Origin: Epibacterium ulvae | Lineage (GTDB): Bacteria > Pseudomonadota > Alphaproteobacteria > Rhodobacterales > Rhodobacteraceae | Direction of reading: 5' to 3' | Assembly (NCBI RefSeq): GCF_900102795.1 | Contig: NZ_FMWG01000016.1 | Location: 1 to 55,271, forward strand | DNA: 55,271 nucleotides | Shown here: piece by piece, positions 34,312-43,538 of the stretch | How the letters are laid out: the number at the start of each line of letters is the position of its first letter | Position numbering within the stretch: the stretch's first letter is position 1 | The notes under the pieces: generated by a model | Databases searched by the model: none | The model's input: only the letters and a program-made list of their open reading frames with translations | What the model was told of the DNA's origin: nothing | Translations under genes and position numbers: made by a program

Positions 34312-35319
34312 TCAGCGCATTTCTTTGCGGGCGTTGTAAATGTTCCAAATCAGGATCGGCGTCACCAGCGCCATAATCACCATCGCACTGGCCGATCCGA
34401 CCCCCCAATCATTGGCGCGAAACAGTTTGTCATACATGTAATTGGCCAAAACCTGCGTCTCCCATTGCCCGTTGGTCATGGCAAAAACGATGTCAAAGAC
34501 TTTCAACACAACAATGGTAATGGTGGTCCAGACCACCACAATGGTTCCCATGATCTGCGGCACCTTGATCTTGAAAAAGATCTGAAATGGACCGGCTCCA
34601 TCCACAATGGCTGCTTCAACCGTCTCTTCAGGAATGCCCCGCAAAGCTGCGGACAGGATCACCATGGCAAATCCCGTCTGAATCCACACCAAAACCGCCA
34701 TCAGGAAAAAGTTGTTCCACACCGGCAAGGTCAACCACTGCTGCGGCGCATCGCCACCAAAGAAGATGTAGATAGCATTTAAAATGCCAATTTGATCTGT
34801 CCCTTCAGGGCGTGCATCATAGACCAGTTTCCAGATCACAGCCGCCCCCACAAAAGAGATCGCCATCGGCATAAAGATCAGCGATTTTGCAAGATTACCC
34901 CACTTCAACCGATCCGTAAGCTGCGCCGCCAGCAGACCAAATGCCGTTGACGCGGCAGGCACAACCAAAAGCCACACGAAATTGTTGCGCAAGGCTTCCC
35001 AGAATTTTTGTTCGGCCAGCATCTGCTGATAATTCGCAGCGCCCACAAACACACTGCCGCCTCCGACTGTCCGTTCAGTCACAGACAATCGCAGTGTTTC
35101 AAACACGGGATAGGCCAGATAAATCGCCAAAGCCGCAAGCGCCGGGAACAGAAACAACCACGGGCGCAACATATTGGCACGACGGATATTACGGGCGATA
35201 TGCTTTCCCTTTGGCGGGAAAATCAGCCGATCAAGGATCAGATTGGAAAAGAAGAAATATCCAACACAACCGCCAACGCCCAATACAATCGTCAGCCCTG
35301 CTTGTAAGGCGGGATGCAT
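34312..35319 (-). CDS. aglF: Alpha-glucoside ABC importer permease AglF
   Basis: MalF-like permease of 335 residues with about seven spans and the EAA loop EAAIVDGAGPFQIFFKIKVPQIMGT. The start at 35319 (MHPALQAGLTIVLG) has AAGGAG eight bases upstream; a longer frame to 35418 lacks such a site. An 80-base intercistronic region with a hairpin separates it from aglE. Confidence 0.9.
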   Translation of the reverse strand: MHPALQAGLTIVLGVGGCVGYFFFSNLILDRLIFPPKGKHIARNIRRANMLRPWLFLFPALAALAIYLAYPVFETLRLSVTERTVGGGSVFVGAANYQQMLAEQKFWEALRNNFVWLLVVPAASTAFGLLAAQLTDRLKWGNLAKSLIFMPMAISFVGAAVIWKLVYDARPEGTDQIGILNAIYIFFGGDAPQQWLTLPVWNNFFLMAVLVWIQTGFAMVILSAALRGIPEETVEAAIVDGAGPFQIFFKIKVPQIMGTIVVVWTTITIVVLKVFDIVFAMTNGQWETQVLANYMYDKLFRANDWGVGSASAMVIMALVTPILIWNIYNARKEMR

Positions 35320-35358
35320 AACCGAGGTCTCCTTGCTGTATTGAAAAAATTCAATGGA

Positions 35359-35382
35359 CCGGCCCATGTTGTTTTGGGCCAG
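35359..35382 (-). other. Intercistronic stem-loop between aglE and aglF
   Basis: CTGGCCC and GGGCCGG (minus strand) pair over 7 bp with one G.U around AAAACAACAT. It has no T-tract. Hairpins after binding-protein genes commonly stabilise upstream mRNA so that the binding protein is made in excess of the permease. A similar one lies at 42357-42386. Confidence 0.5.
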
Positions 35383-35399
35383 CCCAGAGGGAGGAAGAT

Positions 35400-36752
35400 T
35401 TATTTCAAAGCATCCCAAGAGGTCTGAATATCAGTGGCAACATCCGCCGCGGGCTTGCCGCCAGCATAATCCACCATACCTGTCCAGAACGTGCCAGCAC
35501 CAACACCGCCGGGCATCAGGTCAGAGGCATCAAACCGGAAGGTATCAGCGGACAACAGGATATCGCCCATCTTGCGCAGGGTATCCGTTGCATAAAGCTC
35601 TGTGTTCACACCCTTATGCGGCGTCAGGAACCCTTGCTGCGCCATCCAAACCTCATGGGCGATCGGGGATTTCAGGAATTCGACCAAGGCCCGTGCTCCC
35701 GGCGTATCATCCGTAATCGACCAAACCGTGCCTGCCCCCAAAACCGGATTACCCAGTTCTTTTTCTTCATATGCCGGGAAGTAAAAGAAATCCGCATCAA
35801 GCCCAATCTCAGTGCCTTCGGGGAAGAAAGCTGGGATAAACGATGCTTGGCGGTGCATCATACATTGTGCGGGGCTCGCAAAAAGCCCTTTGGGACTGTC
35901 GCGAAAATCCGTTGCTGCAACCGCACCGGCACCGCCTGCAACGTAATCATCGTTGCGCGCGAAATAGCCAAATTCTTCGATCGCACCGACAACGCGCGGA
36001 TCATCAAAGGGGATCTCATTTGAAACCCATTGATCATAAACCGCCCCGGACTGTGTGCGCAGCATCAGATCCTCAACCCAATCGGTCGCAGGCCAGCCCG
36101 TCGCGCCGCCAGATCCCAGCCCGATGCACCAGGGCGTGTTGCCATCCGCAACCATCTGATCACCCAGCGCCTTCAGCTCTTCCATCGAACCGGGAACATC
36201 ATAACCAAAGTCCTCAAAATTCTCGGGCACAAACCACACCAGAGATTTCAAATCGACCTTGTAGAACAAACCATAAAGATCCGTACCCCCATCAGGCCCC
36301 GCAAATGACGCCAGATCCACCCAGGAGCTGCCAGCGGCATAGGTGTCTTTCACCCAATTCGCCGTCTCATCACCCAAAGGCGCAACCAAACCGCGTTTTG
36401 CCAAATCCCCCAGCAAACCCGGCTGCGGGAAAACCGCGATGTTCGGTGCAGATCCTGCCTCGGTATCCACAAGGATCTGCTGCTCAAAACTATCAGACCC
36501 AGTGTAGCGCACATCGGCACCTGTCGCCGCCGCAAAATAAGCCAGTACGTTTTCAACAAGCTCCTGATCCGCGCCCAGCCATGGGCCAAACACAGTCACC
36601 TGTTCTCCGCTCAAATCGTTGGCCTTCAGTGCTTCAAAACTCTCCCAGTTAAAGCCCCCTTGCCCAACAGGAAACAGCAGATCTCCCTCCGCGTGCGACA
36701 TGCCCGCTGCAAGTGCCAACGTCGCCGCAGCCATAAATAACCGTGTCTTCAT
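35400..36752 (-). CDS. aglE: Alpha-glucoside ABC importer substrate-binding protein
   Basis: A 450-residue exported family-1-type sugar-binding protein. Signal peptide about 1-21 (ATLALAAGMSHAEG), then EQVTVFGPWLGADQELVENVL, PQPGLLGDLAKRGLVAPL and a C-terminal VEFLKSPIAHEVWMAQQGF. First gene of the operon, divergent from the LacI gene; the operator at 36800-36815 is 48 bases above its start. Confidence 0.9.
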   Translation of the reverse strand: MKTRLFMAAATLALAAGMSHAEGDLLFPVGQGGFNWESFEALKANDLSGEQVTVFGPWLGADQELVENVLAYFAAATGADVRYTGSDSFEQQILVDTEAGSAPNIAVFPQPGLLGDLAKRGLVAPLGDETANWVKDTYAAGSSWVDLASFAGPDGGTDLYGLFYKVDLKSLVWFVPENFEDFGYDVPGSMEELKALGDQMVADGNTPWCIGLGSGGATGWPATDWVEDLMLRTQSGAVYDQWVSNEIPFDDPRVVGAIEEFGYFARNDDYVAGGAGAVAATDFRDSPKGLFASPAQCMMHRQASFIPAFFPEGTEIGLDADFFYFPAYEEKELGNPVLGAGTVWSITDDTPGARALVEFLKSPIAHEVWMAQQGFLTPHKGVNTELYATDTLRKMGDILLSADTFRFDASDLMPGGVGAGTFWTGMVDYAGGKPAADVATDIQTSWDALK

Positions 36753-36799
36753 CTGATCCTCCTCCCGACCTGCGCTTTGAGGGGCGAATCACACCATCA

Positions 36800-36815
36800 A
36801 TCAAAGCGCTTTGAT
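36800..36815. promoter_or_regulatory. LacI-type operator, agl side
   Basis: ATCAAAGCGCTTTGAT is a perfect 16-bp palindrome with the central CG typical of LacI-family sites. It sits upstream of aglE. It shares the core CAAAGCGCTTTG with the second site at 36953-36966. Confidence 0.8.
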
Positions 36816-36952
36816 GAATATAAACCTGTGAGATTCACGCCAGCCTGTCAACAATTCAAAGTTCAATCCTTTATTTTCATATGAAATATCGATCATCCAA
36901 AGAGTGAATTCCACTTTGACCTCAGAAAATAAGGTCGCTACAGTACAAATAA

Positions 36953-36966
36953 CCAAAGCGCTTTGG
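36953..36966. promoter_or_regulatory. LacI-type operator, regulator side
   Basis: CCAAAGCGCTTTGG is a perfect 14-bp palindrome just before the GTG start of the LacI-family gene. Two sites spaced about 151 bases apart could allow looping between the divergent promoters and autoregulation. Confidence 0.8.
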
Positions 36967-36975
36967 AGATTTTCA

Positions 36976-38007
36976 GTGAACCTGAAACAACTGTCAGAAC
37001 ATCTAGGCCTCTCACAAACCACGGTAAGCCGGGCACTCAACGGCTACCCAGAGGTGAGCGATGCGACGCGTAAAAAGGTTCTGACAGCGGCACGTCTGAA
37101 CAATTACAGCCCCAACACCCGCGCCAAAGGTCTGGCCACCGGGCGCGCATGGGCCATCGGTCACATCATTCCCATTTCCACCAAACATGAGATGGTAAAC
37201 CCGATCTTTGGCGACTTTATTGCGGGCGCCGGTGAAAGCTATGCGGCAGCGGGTTTTGATATGACACTTCGCTTGGCCGAAGACGATCACATCGAAACCC
37301 TCTACCGGGAAATGGCCGCAAAACGAAATGTCGATGGGATTCTTGTGCAAGGCCCCGCCATGGATGACGAGCGCGTTCACATCCTGCAGGATCTGGGCAT
37401 GCCCTTTGCGGTTCATGGCCGCGCCTCTAGCGCCACAACAGCCTATAACTGGCTGGATGTGAACAACAGCCGCGCCTTTGAACGTGCCACCAATTTCCTG
37501 CTGGATCTGGGACACCAGCGCATCGCGCTCATCAACGGCCTTGAACATATGGATTTCGCCTATCGCCGCCGCGGCGGATACGAAACCGCCCTTTCCGCAC
37601 GCGGCCTAGCAATTGATCCCCAAATCATGCGCGCCCATGAGATGACAGAGCGCTACGGCTACACCAGCACCCGAGACATGCTAAGCCAGCCCAATGCCCC
37701 AACAGCCTTTCTAGTGTCTTCAATCATTGTCGCAATCGGGGTGCGCCGCGCCATCGAAGAGGCAGGCCTTAAGATGGGGCAAGACATTTCCGTGATCACC
37801 CATGACGATGACATCTCATACTTTCGCAACGGTGAAGAAATTCCCTTGTTTACGGCCACCCATTCATCTGTGCGTGAGGCAGGCCGCATCTTGGCACAGA
37901 TTCTGATTGATCAGATCACAAACCCAACAGCCCCGCCCGTTCATCGCCTCCTTGAGGCTCAATTGATGGTTGGTCAATCCACCGGCCCCGCACCAGGACG
38001 CACCTAA
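36976..38007 (+). CDS. aglR: LacI-family regulator of the agl operon
   Basis: A 343-residue LacI/GalR regulator. The GTG at 36976 is chosen because GGAG lies eight bases upstream and the helix-turn-helix starts right after it (NLKQLSEHLGLSQTTVSRALNGYPEVSDATRKKV). The effector domain covers about 60-335. It diverges from aglE and overlaps the GH1 gene by 1 base (TAATG). The two CAAAGCGCTTTG sites are its probable targets. Confidence 0.9.
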   Translation: MNLKQLSEHLGLSQTTVSRALNGYPEVSDATRKKVLTAARLNNYSPNTRAKGLATGRAWAIGHIIPISTKHEMVNPIFGDFIAGAGESYAAAGFDMTLRLAEDDHIETLYREMAAKRNVDGILVQGPAMDDERVHILQDLGMPFAVHGRASSATTAYNWLDVNNSRAFERATNFLLDLGHQRIALINGLEHMDFAYRRRGGYETALSARGLAIDPQIMRAHEMTERYGYTSTRDMLSQPNAPTAFLVSSIIVAIGVRRAIEEAGLKMGQDISVITHDDDISYFRNGEEIPLFTATHSSVREAGRILAQILIDQITNPTAPPVHRLLEAQLMVGQSTGPAPGRT

Positions 38008-39332
38008 TGTTTACATTCAAACGCAGCGACTTCCCGCGTGATTTCCAATTCGGAACCGCAACCTCCAGCTACCAAATCGAAGGCCATAAACACGGCGGTG
38101 CAGGCCCAACGCACTGGGACAGCTTCGCCGCCACGCCGGGCAATGTGGTGCGCGCAGAAAACGGCGCGCTGGCCTGTGATCATTATCACCGCTTTGAAGA
38201 AGATCTGGACCTCGTCGCACAGGCGGGTCTTGACTGCTACCGCTTCTCCACCAGCTGGGCCCGTGTTCTCCCCGAAGGGCGCGGTGCGATCAACCAAGAG
38301 GGGCTGGATTTCTATGACCGCCTCACTGATGCAATGCTCAAACGCGGCCTGAACCCCTGCGTGACCCTGTATCACTGGGAACTGCCACAAGCGCTGGCAG
38401 ATCTGGGCGGATGGCGCAACCCTGACATCGCCAAATGGTTTGGTGATTTTACCGAAGTCATTATGGGGCGGATTGGCGATCGCATGCATTCGGCCGCGCC
38501 GATAAATGAACCGTGGTGCGTGGGATGGCTGTCGCATTTTCTGGGCCATCACGCGCCCGGACTGCGCGATATCCGCGCCACAGCCCGCGCGATGCATCAT
38601 GTTCTTTTAGCCCATGGCACAGCCATTCAAACCATGCGCGCTCTGGGCATGAAAAATCTTGGGGCCGTGTTTAATTTTGAATGGGCCACTCCGGCAGATG
38701 ACAGCGCGAAGGCCCAAACCGCAGCTGCGCGCTATGATGCGATTTACAACCGCTTTTTCTTACAAGGCGTCTTCAAAGGCAGCTATCCCGATCTGGTATT
38801 AGAAGGCTTAGAGCCGCACCTCCCCAAAGGCTGGCAAGACGATTTCCCAACAATCACTGCTCCCGTCGACTGGTGCGGGCTGAACTACTACACTCGCAAA
38901 GTCATCGCGCCCAATTCCGATCCCTGGCCCAGCCTTGACGAAATCGACGGCCCGCTGCCTAAAACCCAGATGGGATGGGAAATTTACCCCGAAGGCCTAT
39001 ATAAATTCCTGCACCGGACCGCGCAGGAATTCACCGGCGACCTTCCCCTTATCGTCACCGAAAATGGCATGGCCTCCCCAGATCAGGTTTCAAGCGGCAA
39101 AATCGAAGATCCCGCGCGCATTGCTTATGTTCAGGCTCATTTGGACAAAATTCTGAAAGCCCGCCAAGAGGGCGTGCCGGTCAAAGGGTATTTTCTCTGG
39201 TCCCTGCTCGACAATTACGAATGGGCGCTGGGCTATGAAAAACGTTTTGGCCTTGTCCACGTTGATTTTGAAACCCTAAAGCGCACGCCAAAAGCCTCAT
39301 ATCACGCGCTGCAAACCGCACTGCGCAATTAA
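38007..39332 (+). CDS. GH1 beta-glucosidase
   Basis: A 441-residue GH1 enzyme: FQFGTATSSYQIEG, CYRFSTSWARVLP, APINEPW (acid/base Glu), GLNYYTRKV, IVTENG (nucleophile Glu) and FLWSLLDNYEWALGY. No signal peptide, so cytoplasmic hydrolysis of imported beta-glucosides. It is coupled to the LacI gene and thus to agl control, letting the cell use mixed glucosides. Confidence 0.93.
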   Translation: MFTFKRSDFPRDFQFGTATSSYQIEGHKHGGAGPTHWDSFAATPGNVVRAENGALACDHYHRFEEDLDLVAQAGLDCYRFSTSWARVLPEGRGAINQEGLDFYDRLTDAMLKRGLNPCVTLYHWELPQALADLGGWRNPDIAKWFGDFTEVIMGRIGDRMHSAAPINEPWCVGWLSHFLGHHAPGLRDIRATARAMHHVLLAHGTAIQTMRALGMKNLGAVFNFEWATPADDSAKAQTAAARYDAIYNRFFLQGVFKGSYPDLVLEGLEPHLPKGWQDDFPTITAPVDWCGLNYYTRKVIAPNSDPWPSLDEIDGPLPKTQMGWEIYPEGLYKFLHRTAQEFTGDLPLIVTENGMASPDQVSSGKIEDPARIAYVQAHLDKILKARQEGVPVKGYFLWSLLDNYEWALGYEKRFGLVHVDFETLKRTPKASYHALQTALRN

Positions 39333-39515
39333 TCCTGCTGCTGCGGTCGAAAAGCCTCCATTCTTTCGGCCGCACATACTGGAGACCATCTACCCCCATA
39401 GGAACAAGGAAAACCGCCACCACACGCAATGCGAATGCGCATCATAATTTTATATGACACCAAATGGCACGAGCAGATAAACTCCCAGAAGCAAGCGAAA
39501 GCAGCGAGGGTGCAG

Positions 39516-40352
39516 ATGGTAAAATCTCTGGGTGATTTTTTGACAGGGCAGACGCCCCAATCAGACTACGGCCGCTATCCTGATCGCACCCCAAAGGTAA
39601 AAACAAAGCTCATTGACAAGCCCGGCAGACACGCCGCCATTCGAACACAAGGCGATGCACGTGTCCGGCGAAATATCGAAAACCACATCGCACAACGCGG
39701 CGAAAGTAAATTCAATTCAAAACCAAAACTTCTGATGCCGTCGCGTAATTTTAGGGTCGACATCATGGACCCCTCGCGCACTCATCATACGATCAGCAAC
39801 GGTCTTTGCCTTGGTGATGCAGTGCTTTTTTTAAAAAACTACCAAAGAACATTGTCCCTAAACCAGTCAATACCAACGGCCTTTGAAGCTGCGGGTCTAC
39901 AAGCCCAAATATCAACCTTCAAAATCTTCGAGACCGGCGACGGGCAAGATCGGTTTGAAGAGAACAAAGAAGGTGGAAAGCCAAATCAATTCGTTAAACA
40001 CAGCCAGACCGAACTGAAAACAACAACACTGCGTGCGGTCGGCTTAAACATCGATGACAAACAAAGCATAAGCAAAAATCAATCCGCTGATGAGCTCTTT
40101 GACTGGGACAATGAATTTGAAATCGCAACAACCAGCCTTTTATCCATAAGGTACAAGCATGTAACTGACCCCCGAAAGATAACTGGGCATGCAATTTCTG
40201 TCATAAACGACCCCAACAAGGGAGCTTTTATTTATGATACAAACTTTGGGATTGTTGGCTTTTCAGACAGTGACGACATTCAAACCTACGTCGAACAGGT
40301 TGTGCTCCACAATAGAGACTTAACCTCCCTGGAACGCTTTGACGTCTCATAA
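39516..40352 (+). CDS. YopT/AvrPphB-like (C58-type) cysteine protease candidate
   Basis: From the ATG at 39516 the product has 278 residues. The C-terminal half shows the C58 triad pattern: NGLCLGD (Cys98), TGHAISV (His225) and FIYDTNFG (Asp241). His-Asp spacing is 16, as I recall for YopT, and Cys-His spacing is 127, close to the roughly 115-120 of YopT and AvrPphB. GAGGG lies six bases before this ATG; in-frame ATGs at 39429 and 39435 are possible (307 residues). The N-terminal part is basic and low in complexity. The gene looks more AT-rich than its neighbours and is isolated between two sugar loci. No secretion signal or cognate secretion genes are seen. Family proteases cleave small host GTPases or kinases; the role here is unknown. 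Confidence 0.55.
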   Translation: MVKSLGDFLTGQTPQSDYGRYPDRTPKVKTKLIDKPGRHAAIRTQGDARVRRNIENHIAQRGESKFNSKPKLLMPSRNFRVDIMDPSRTHHTISNGLCLGDAVLFLKNYQRTLSLNQSIPTAFEAAGLQAQISTFKIFETGDGQDRFEENKEGGKPNQFVKHSQTELKTTTLRAVGLNIDDKQSISKNQSADELFDWDNEFEIATTSLLSIRYKHVTDPRKITGHAISVINDPNKGAFIYDTNFGIVGFSDSDDIQTYVEQVVLHNRDLTSLERFDVS

Positions 40353-40381
40353 AAACCGCCGCGCACCCTGTGGCGCGCGGC
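40351..40381 (-). terminator. Intrinsic terminator of the inositol-type ABC operon
   Basis: On the minus strand GCCGCGC and GCGCGGC pair over 7 bp and are followed by GGTTTTTAT, 25 bases after the ATPase stop. It also lies at the end of the protease candidate gene. Confidence 0.75.
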
Positions 40382-40405
40382 AGCAGATCACACGGGTCTT
40401 CCCGC

Positions 40406-41185
40406 TTAAACAGTTCCGCCCAGACTGCCTTCAAGCTGGGCAAGCTCCTGACCACCGGCCATAAGATCCTGCAACTCTTCCGGGCTGATCTCCCCCTTCA
40501 TGGCGGTACCCAAGGTCTGACCACGGTTCAACACCGTAAACCGGTCTCCAACCGCCATCGCATGGCGCACATTGTGGGTGATAAAGACCACCGCAATACC
40601 CTGCTTGCGCACCTTATCAATGGTCGCCAAAACATTGGCCGTCTGGCGCACCCCTAGGGCAGATGTCGGCTCGTCCAGGATCAAAACCTTTGCCCCGAAA
40701 TGCACGGCACGGGCAATGGCAACTGTCTGACGCTCACCCCCCGACAGCGTGCCAACCGCTTGATCCGGCCCACGCAGATTGATGCCCATCTTGCGCATTT
40801 CCTCCATCGTCACGCGATTGGCATAATCGTGATCAAACAAGGTGAGCGGGCCAATCTTTTTCACAGGCTCATTGCCCATGAAAAAGTTCCGGCTGACTGA
40901 CATCAAAGGGATCATCGCCAGATGCTGGTGCACCGTCGCAATCCCCGCCGAAATCGCATCCCGTGGATCGGCAAAATGCATGGGACGCCCTTCAAACAGG
41001 ATATCCCCATGGGTGGGCTTGTGCACGCCCGACATGGTTTTGATAAAGGTCGATTTCCCCGCACCATTGTCACCCAGCAGGCAGTGGCATTCACCCGGGA
41101 AAATATCAACGGACACACCCGCCAGCGCAATCACAGAGCCAAAATGCTTTTCGATGTTTTGCATCTGAATAATAGGTTCAGTCAT
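40406..41185 (-). CDS. Sugar ABC importer ATPase (FrcA-type, single domain)
   Basis: A 259-residue ATPase: Walker [10 protein letters not shown], signature [14 protein letters not shown], Walker [13 protein letters not shown] and H-loop FITHNV. It has one ATPase domain, not the tandem of RbsA/MglA. The ATG at 41185 has GGGGAG eight bases upstream and starts 1 base after the permease stop. In this context it probably powers inositol uptake. Confidence 0.9.
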   Translation of the reverse strand: MTEPIIQMQNIEKHFGSVIALAGVSVDIFPGECHCLLGDNGAGKSTFIKTMSGVHKPTHGDILFEGRPMHFADPRDAISAGIATVHQHLAMIPLMSVSRNFFMGNEPVKKIGPLTLFDHDYANRVTMEEMRKMGINLRGPDQAVGTLSGGERQTVAIARAVHFGAKVLILDEPTSALGVRQTANVLATIDKVRKQGIAVVFITHNVRHAMAVGDRFTVLNRGQTLGTAMKGEISPEELQDLMAGGQELAQLEGSLGGTV

Positions 41186-41186
41186 A

Positions 41187-42311
41187 TCAACGCTCCCCTG
41201 TGATAACACGACGGATGTAAGTGTTCAGGATCACAGCCCCTAACAGGATAACCCCCAGGAACACCCGGAACAGCGAGCTTTCGACACCTGCGAAAAACAG
41301 ACCCTGCTGCACCACACCAAAGATCAACGCGCCCAGCGCCGCGCCCAGAACCGATCCATAGCCACCGGTCAAAAGTGCACCGCCGATAACCACCGCAATG
41401 ATCGCCTCAAACTCTTTCAGCAAGCCGCGATCCGCCCCAGCAGATCCGAATTCCATCACCTGACACACCGCAAAAACAGTGGCGCAAAAGGCGGTCATCA
41501 TGAACATCAGGACCTTCACACGGTTCACAGGCACACCCGAATTGCGCGCAGCTTCTGCATCGCCACCCGCGGCAAAAATCCAGTTGCCAAATTTGGTTTT
41601 GGTCAACAGAACATGGCCAAAGATGATCAGCACAATTGCCCAGACAATCAGCATCGGGATACCATCAACCACGGGCTGTCCTGCGCGGGTACCACGCGTA
41701 AAAGTGGTGATCAGGCCCGCTTCTCCCATCCACTGGAAAAACCCTTGTAGGATTTTGCCACCAAAGACAGGTGCCAGCCAATCGCCTTCGGCTACATCCT
41801 TGATCCCACCGATGATCGTTTTGCGTTCAATGATTTGCGGCAGGTAAATCGTGAACCCTCGCAGGATGAACAGGAAGGCCAGCGTTACAATAAAACTGGG
41901 CAAGCCAGTTCGGATCACGATAAAACCATTTAAGGCACCAATGCCTGTGCACAGCACAAAGGTGACGATAATCGCAATCCAAATAGGCCAACCAAGGGTC
42001 ACCCCAAAGATAGCAATCATCATGCCCGCAAAACCGATCATAGATCCGACAGACAGATCAAATTCACCGGCGATCATCAGCAAACATGCACCAACGGCAA
42101 TAATCATGAACTGCGCCGAAACAATCGACCAGTTCATCACGCCCTGACTGTTGAACATGCCGCTGTCAAACGCAAAGAGCAAAAAGAATGTGAAAACCGC
42201 GACGGTCCCAACCATACCACCCAACTCCGGGCGGATCAGCGCTTTGCGCAGGGGAGAGATCTGTTTGATACGTTCGTCAGCGGCGGGTGTGGTTTGTGCG
42301 GCTTCAGCCAT
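41187..42311 (-). CDS. Sugar ABC importer permease (RbsC/FrcC family)
   Basis: A 374-residue permease with about ten spans and family signatures [17 protein letters not shown] and GTLNG-type [23 protein letters not shown] ~60-residue periplasmic loop (about 185-245) is longer than in RbsC. The start at 42311 (MAEAAQT) follows GGAGGGGGG. It is part of the three-gene ABC operon. Confidence 0.9.
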   Translation of the reverse strand: MAEAAQTTPAADERIKQISPLRKALIRPELGGMVGTVAVFTFFLLFAFDSGMFNSQGVMNWSIVSAQFMIIAVGACLLMIAGEFDLSVGSMIGFAGMMIAIFGVTLGWPIWIAIIVTFVLCTGIGALNGFIVIRTGLPSFIVTLAFLFILRGFTIYLPQIIERKTIIGGIKDVAEGDWLAPVFGGKILQGFFQWMGEAGLITTFTRGTRAGQPVVDGIPMLIVWAIVLIIFGHVLLTKTKFGNWIFAAGGDAEAARNSGVPVNRVKVLMFMMTAFCATVFAVCQVMEFGSAGADRGLLKEFEAIIAVVIGGALLTGGYGSVLGAALGALIFGVVQQGLFFAGVESSLFRVFLGVILLGAVILNTYIRRVITGER

Positions 42312-42356
42312 GAAAGCCCCCCTCCAAAGTAAATTCATGTGTCGTCCAGACGGACT

Positions 42357-42386
42357 GCGGGCGTCCGAATTGTGTCAGACGCCCGC
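42357..42386 (-). other. Intercistronic stem-loop after the binding-protein gene
   Basis: GCGGGCGTC (42357-42365) and GACGCCCGC (42378-42386) form a perfect 9-bp stem around 12 bases, 15 bases after the binding-protein stop, without a T-tract. It probably protects the upstream message or attenuates permease expression. Confidence 0.55.
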
Positions 42387-42400
42387 AAAACAAGTAAGGA

Positions 42401-43351
42401 TCAGCGGTATTCGCCCGCGAATTCTTCAACCTTTTCCAAACCCTCAGCGGTCACAAAACCAGGGCCAGAATTCATGTTATTGCCGGGCAACACACCATAA
42501 CGGTGGTAGTTGGTCATGATCACAACCGGCATATAAGCCTGCAGGAAGGGCTGCTGGTCGATGCCCCATTCGATCACGCCAGATTTGATGCCTTTTACAA
42601 TCTCACCACCCAGATCAAAGGTGCCAAAGTAAATATCGCCTGCCAGACCGTTTTCTTCCAGTGCCAGCAATGTTGGGTCCGCTGAGGTTGGGCCAAGCGT
42701 CAGAACCGCGTCAGTCTCAGGGTTGGATGACAGATAAGCCAGAACCCGGTTTTTGATCTCTGCCGGGTCTTGACCCGCATCAATCATCTGCGTGCCCAGT
42801 TCAATGCCCAGACCATCCGCAAAACCCTGACAGCGCTCTTGTGAAGAGGGCTGAACAATGTAGTGGTTCACACATAGGAACGATCCAACACCATCCCCTT
42901 TTGCGCGCAGACCCGCAGCATAACCCGCGTCATACTCAGGCTGGCCAACATACATCAGCGCGCCCACTTCGCGGGCTTTATCGGCCGTGCCGGTGTTCAT
43001 GATTATCACATCTACACCGCTGTCCACTGCGGCTTTGATCGGACCTTCCAGAATGTCAGGATCCGCCAATGTGGTGATGATACCGTTTGGGCCAGATGCC
43101 GCAGCCTGCTCAATGATACGCGCCATATCCGCAAGGTCGCCAGTGGGCGGATTGCGGTATTCCACCTCAACACCCATCTGCTCGCCCGCAAGCGCGATAC
43201 CGTTTTTGATGCTGTTCCACCAGCTGTCACTGTCTGGCGCGTGGCTCACCAGAATATATTTCTCACCTTCCGCCGAAGCTGCTGTCGCCACCATCAGTGG
43301 AGCTGCTGCTACAGTGGTTGCCAAGGCAAACGTCTTGATCAATGATTTCAT
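42401..43351 (-). CDS. Sugar ABC importer substrate-binding protein (inositol-type)
   Basis: A 316-residue periplasmic type I binding protein. Signal peptide about 1-26 (ATTVAAAPLMVATAASAEG). The fold reads YILVSHAPDSDSWWNSIKNGI, GIITTLADPD, VIIMNTGTADKAR and VLTLGPTSADPT. The ATG at 43351 has GGGAGGA upstream. Adjacent iol genes point to myo-inositol (as with IbpA) but specificity is inferred. The operator at 43440-43455 is upstream. Confidence 0.87.
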   Translation of the reverse strand: MKSLIKTFALATTVAAAPLMVATAASAEGEKYILVSHAPDSDSWWNSIKNGIALAGEQMGVEVEYRNPPTGDLADMARIIEQAAASGPNGIITTLADPDILEGPIKAAVDSGVDVIIMNTGTADKAREVGALMYVGQPEYDAGYAAGLRAKGDGVGSFLCVNHYIVQPSSQERCQGFADGLGIELGTQMIDAGQDPAEIKNRVLAYLSSNPETDAVLTLGPTSADPTLLALEENGLAGDIYFGTFDLGGEIVKGIKSGVIEWGIDQQPFLQAYMPVVIMTNYHRYGVLPGNNMNSGPGFVTAEGLEKVEEFAGEYR

Positions 43352-43439
43352 TATTTCCTCCCAGAACATCACCGCCTTTGGGGTGAAAGAGTCGGCTCAC
43401 GCCGCCTCCCGACTCAAGCTAACCATATCAAAAGCCATA

Positions 43440-43455
43440 TTGCAACCGGTTGCAA
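43440..43455. promoter_or_regulatory. LacI-type operator 1 of the iol locus
   Basis: TTGCAACCGGTTGCAA is a perfect 16-bp palindrome with central CG, between the ABC operon and the LacI gene. It is identical to the core of the site at 47892-47909. Confidence 0.85.
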
Positions 43456-43538
43456 AAAGATCTTTAATTTTTCATGCTGCACAAGAGACCGAAAGCCAGT
43501 AGAACCCTCGAAAGCTCAATTTTGGAGACACAGCGCCC

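Noticed and set aside
35843-36652. Long open frame antisense to aglE
   Set aside because: Pro/Gln/Arg/His-rich shadow of aglE codons with no recognisable domain.
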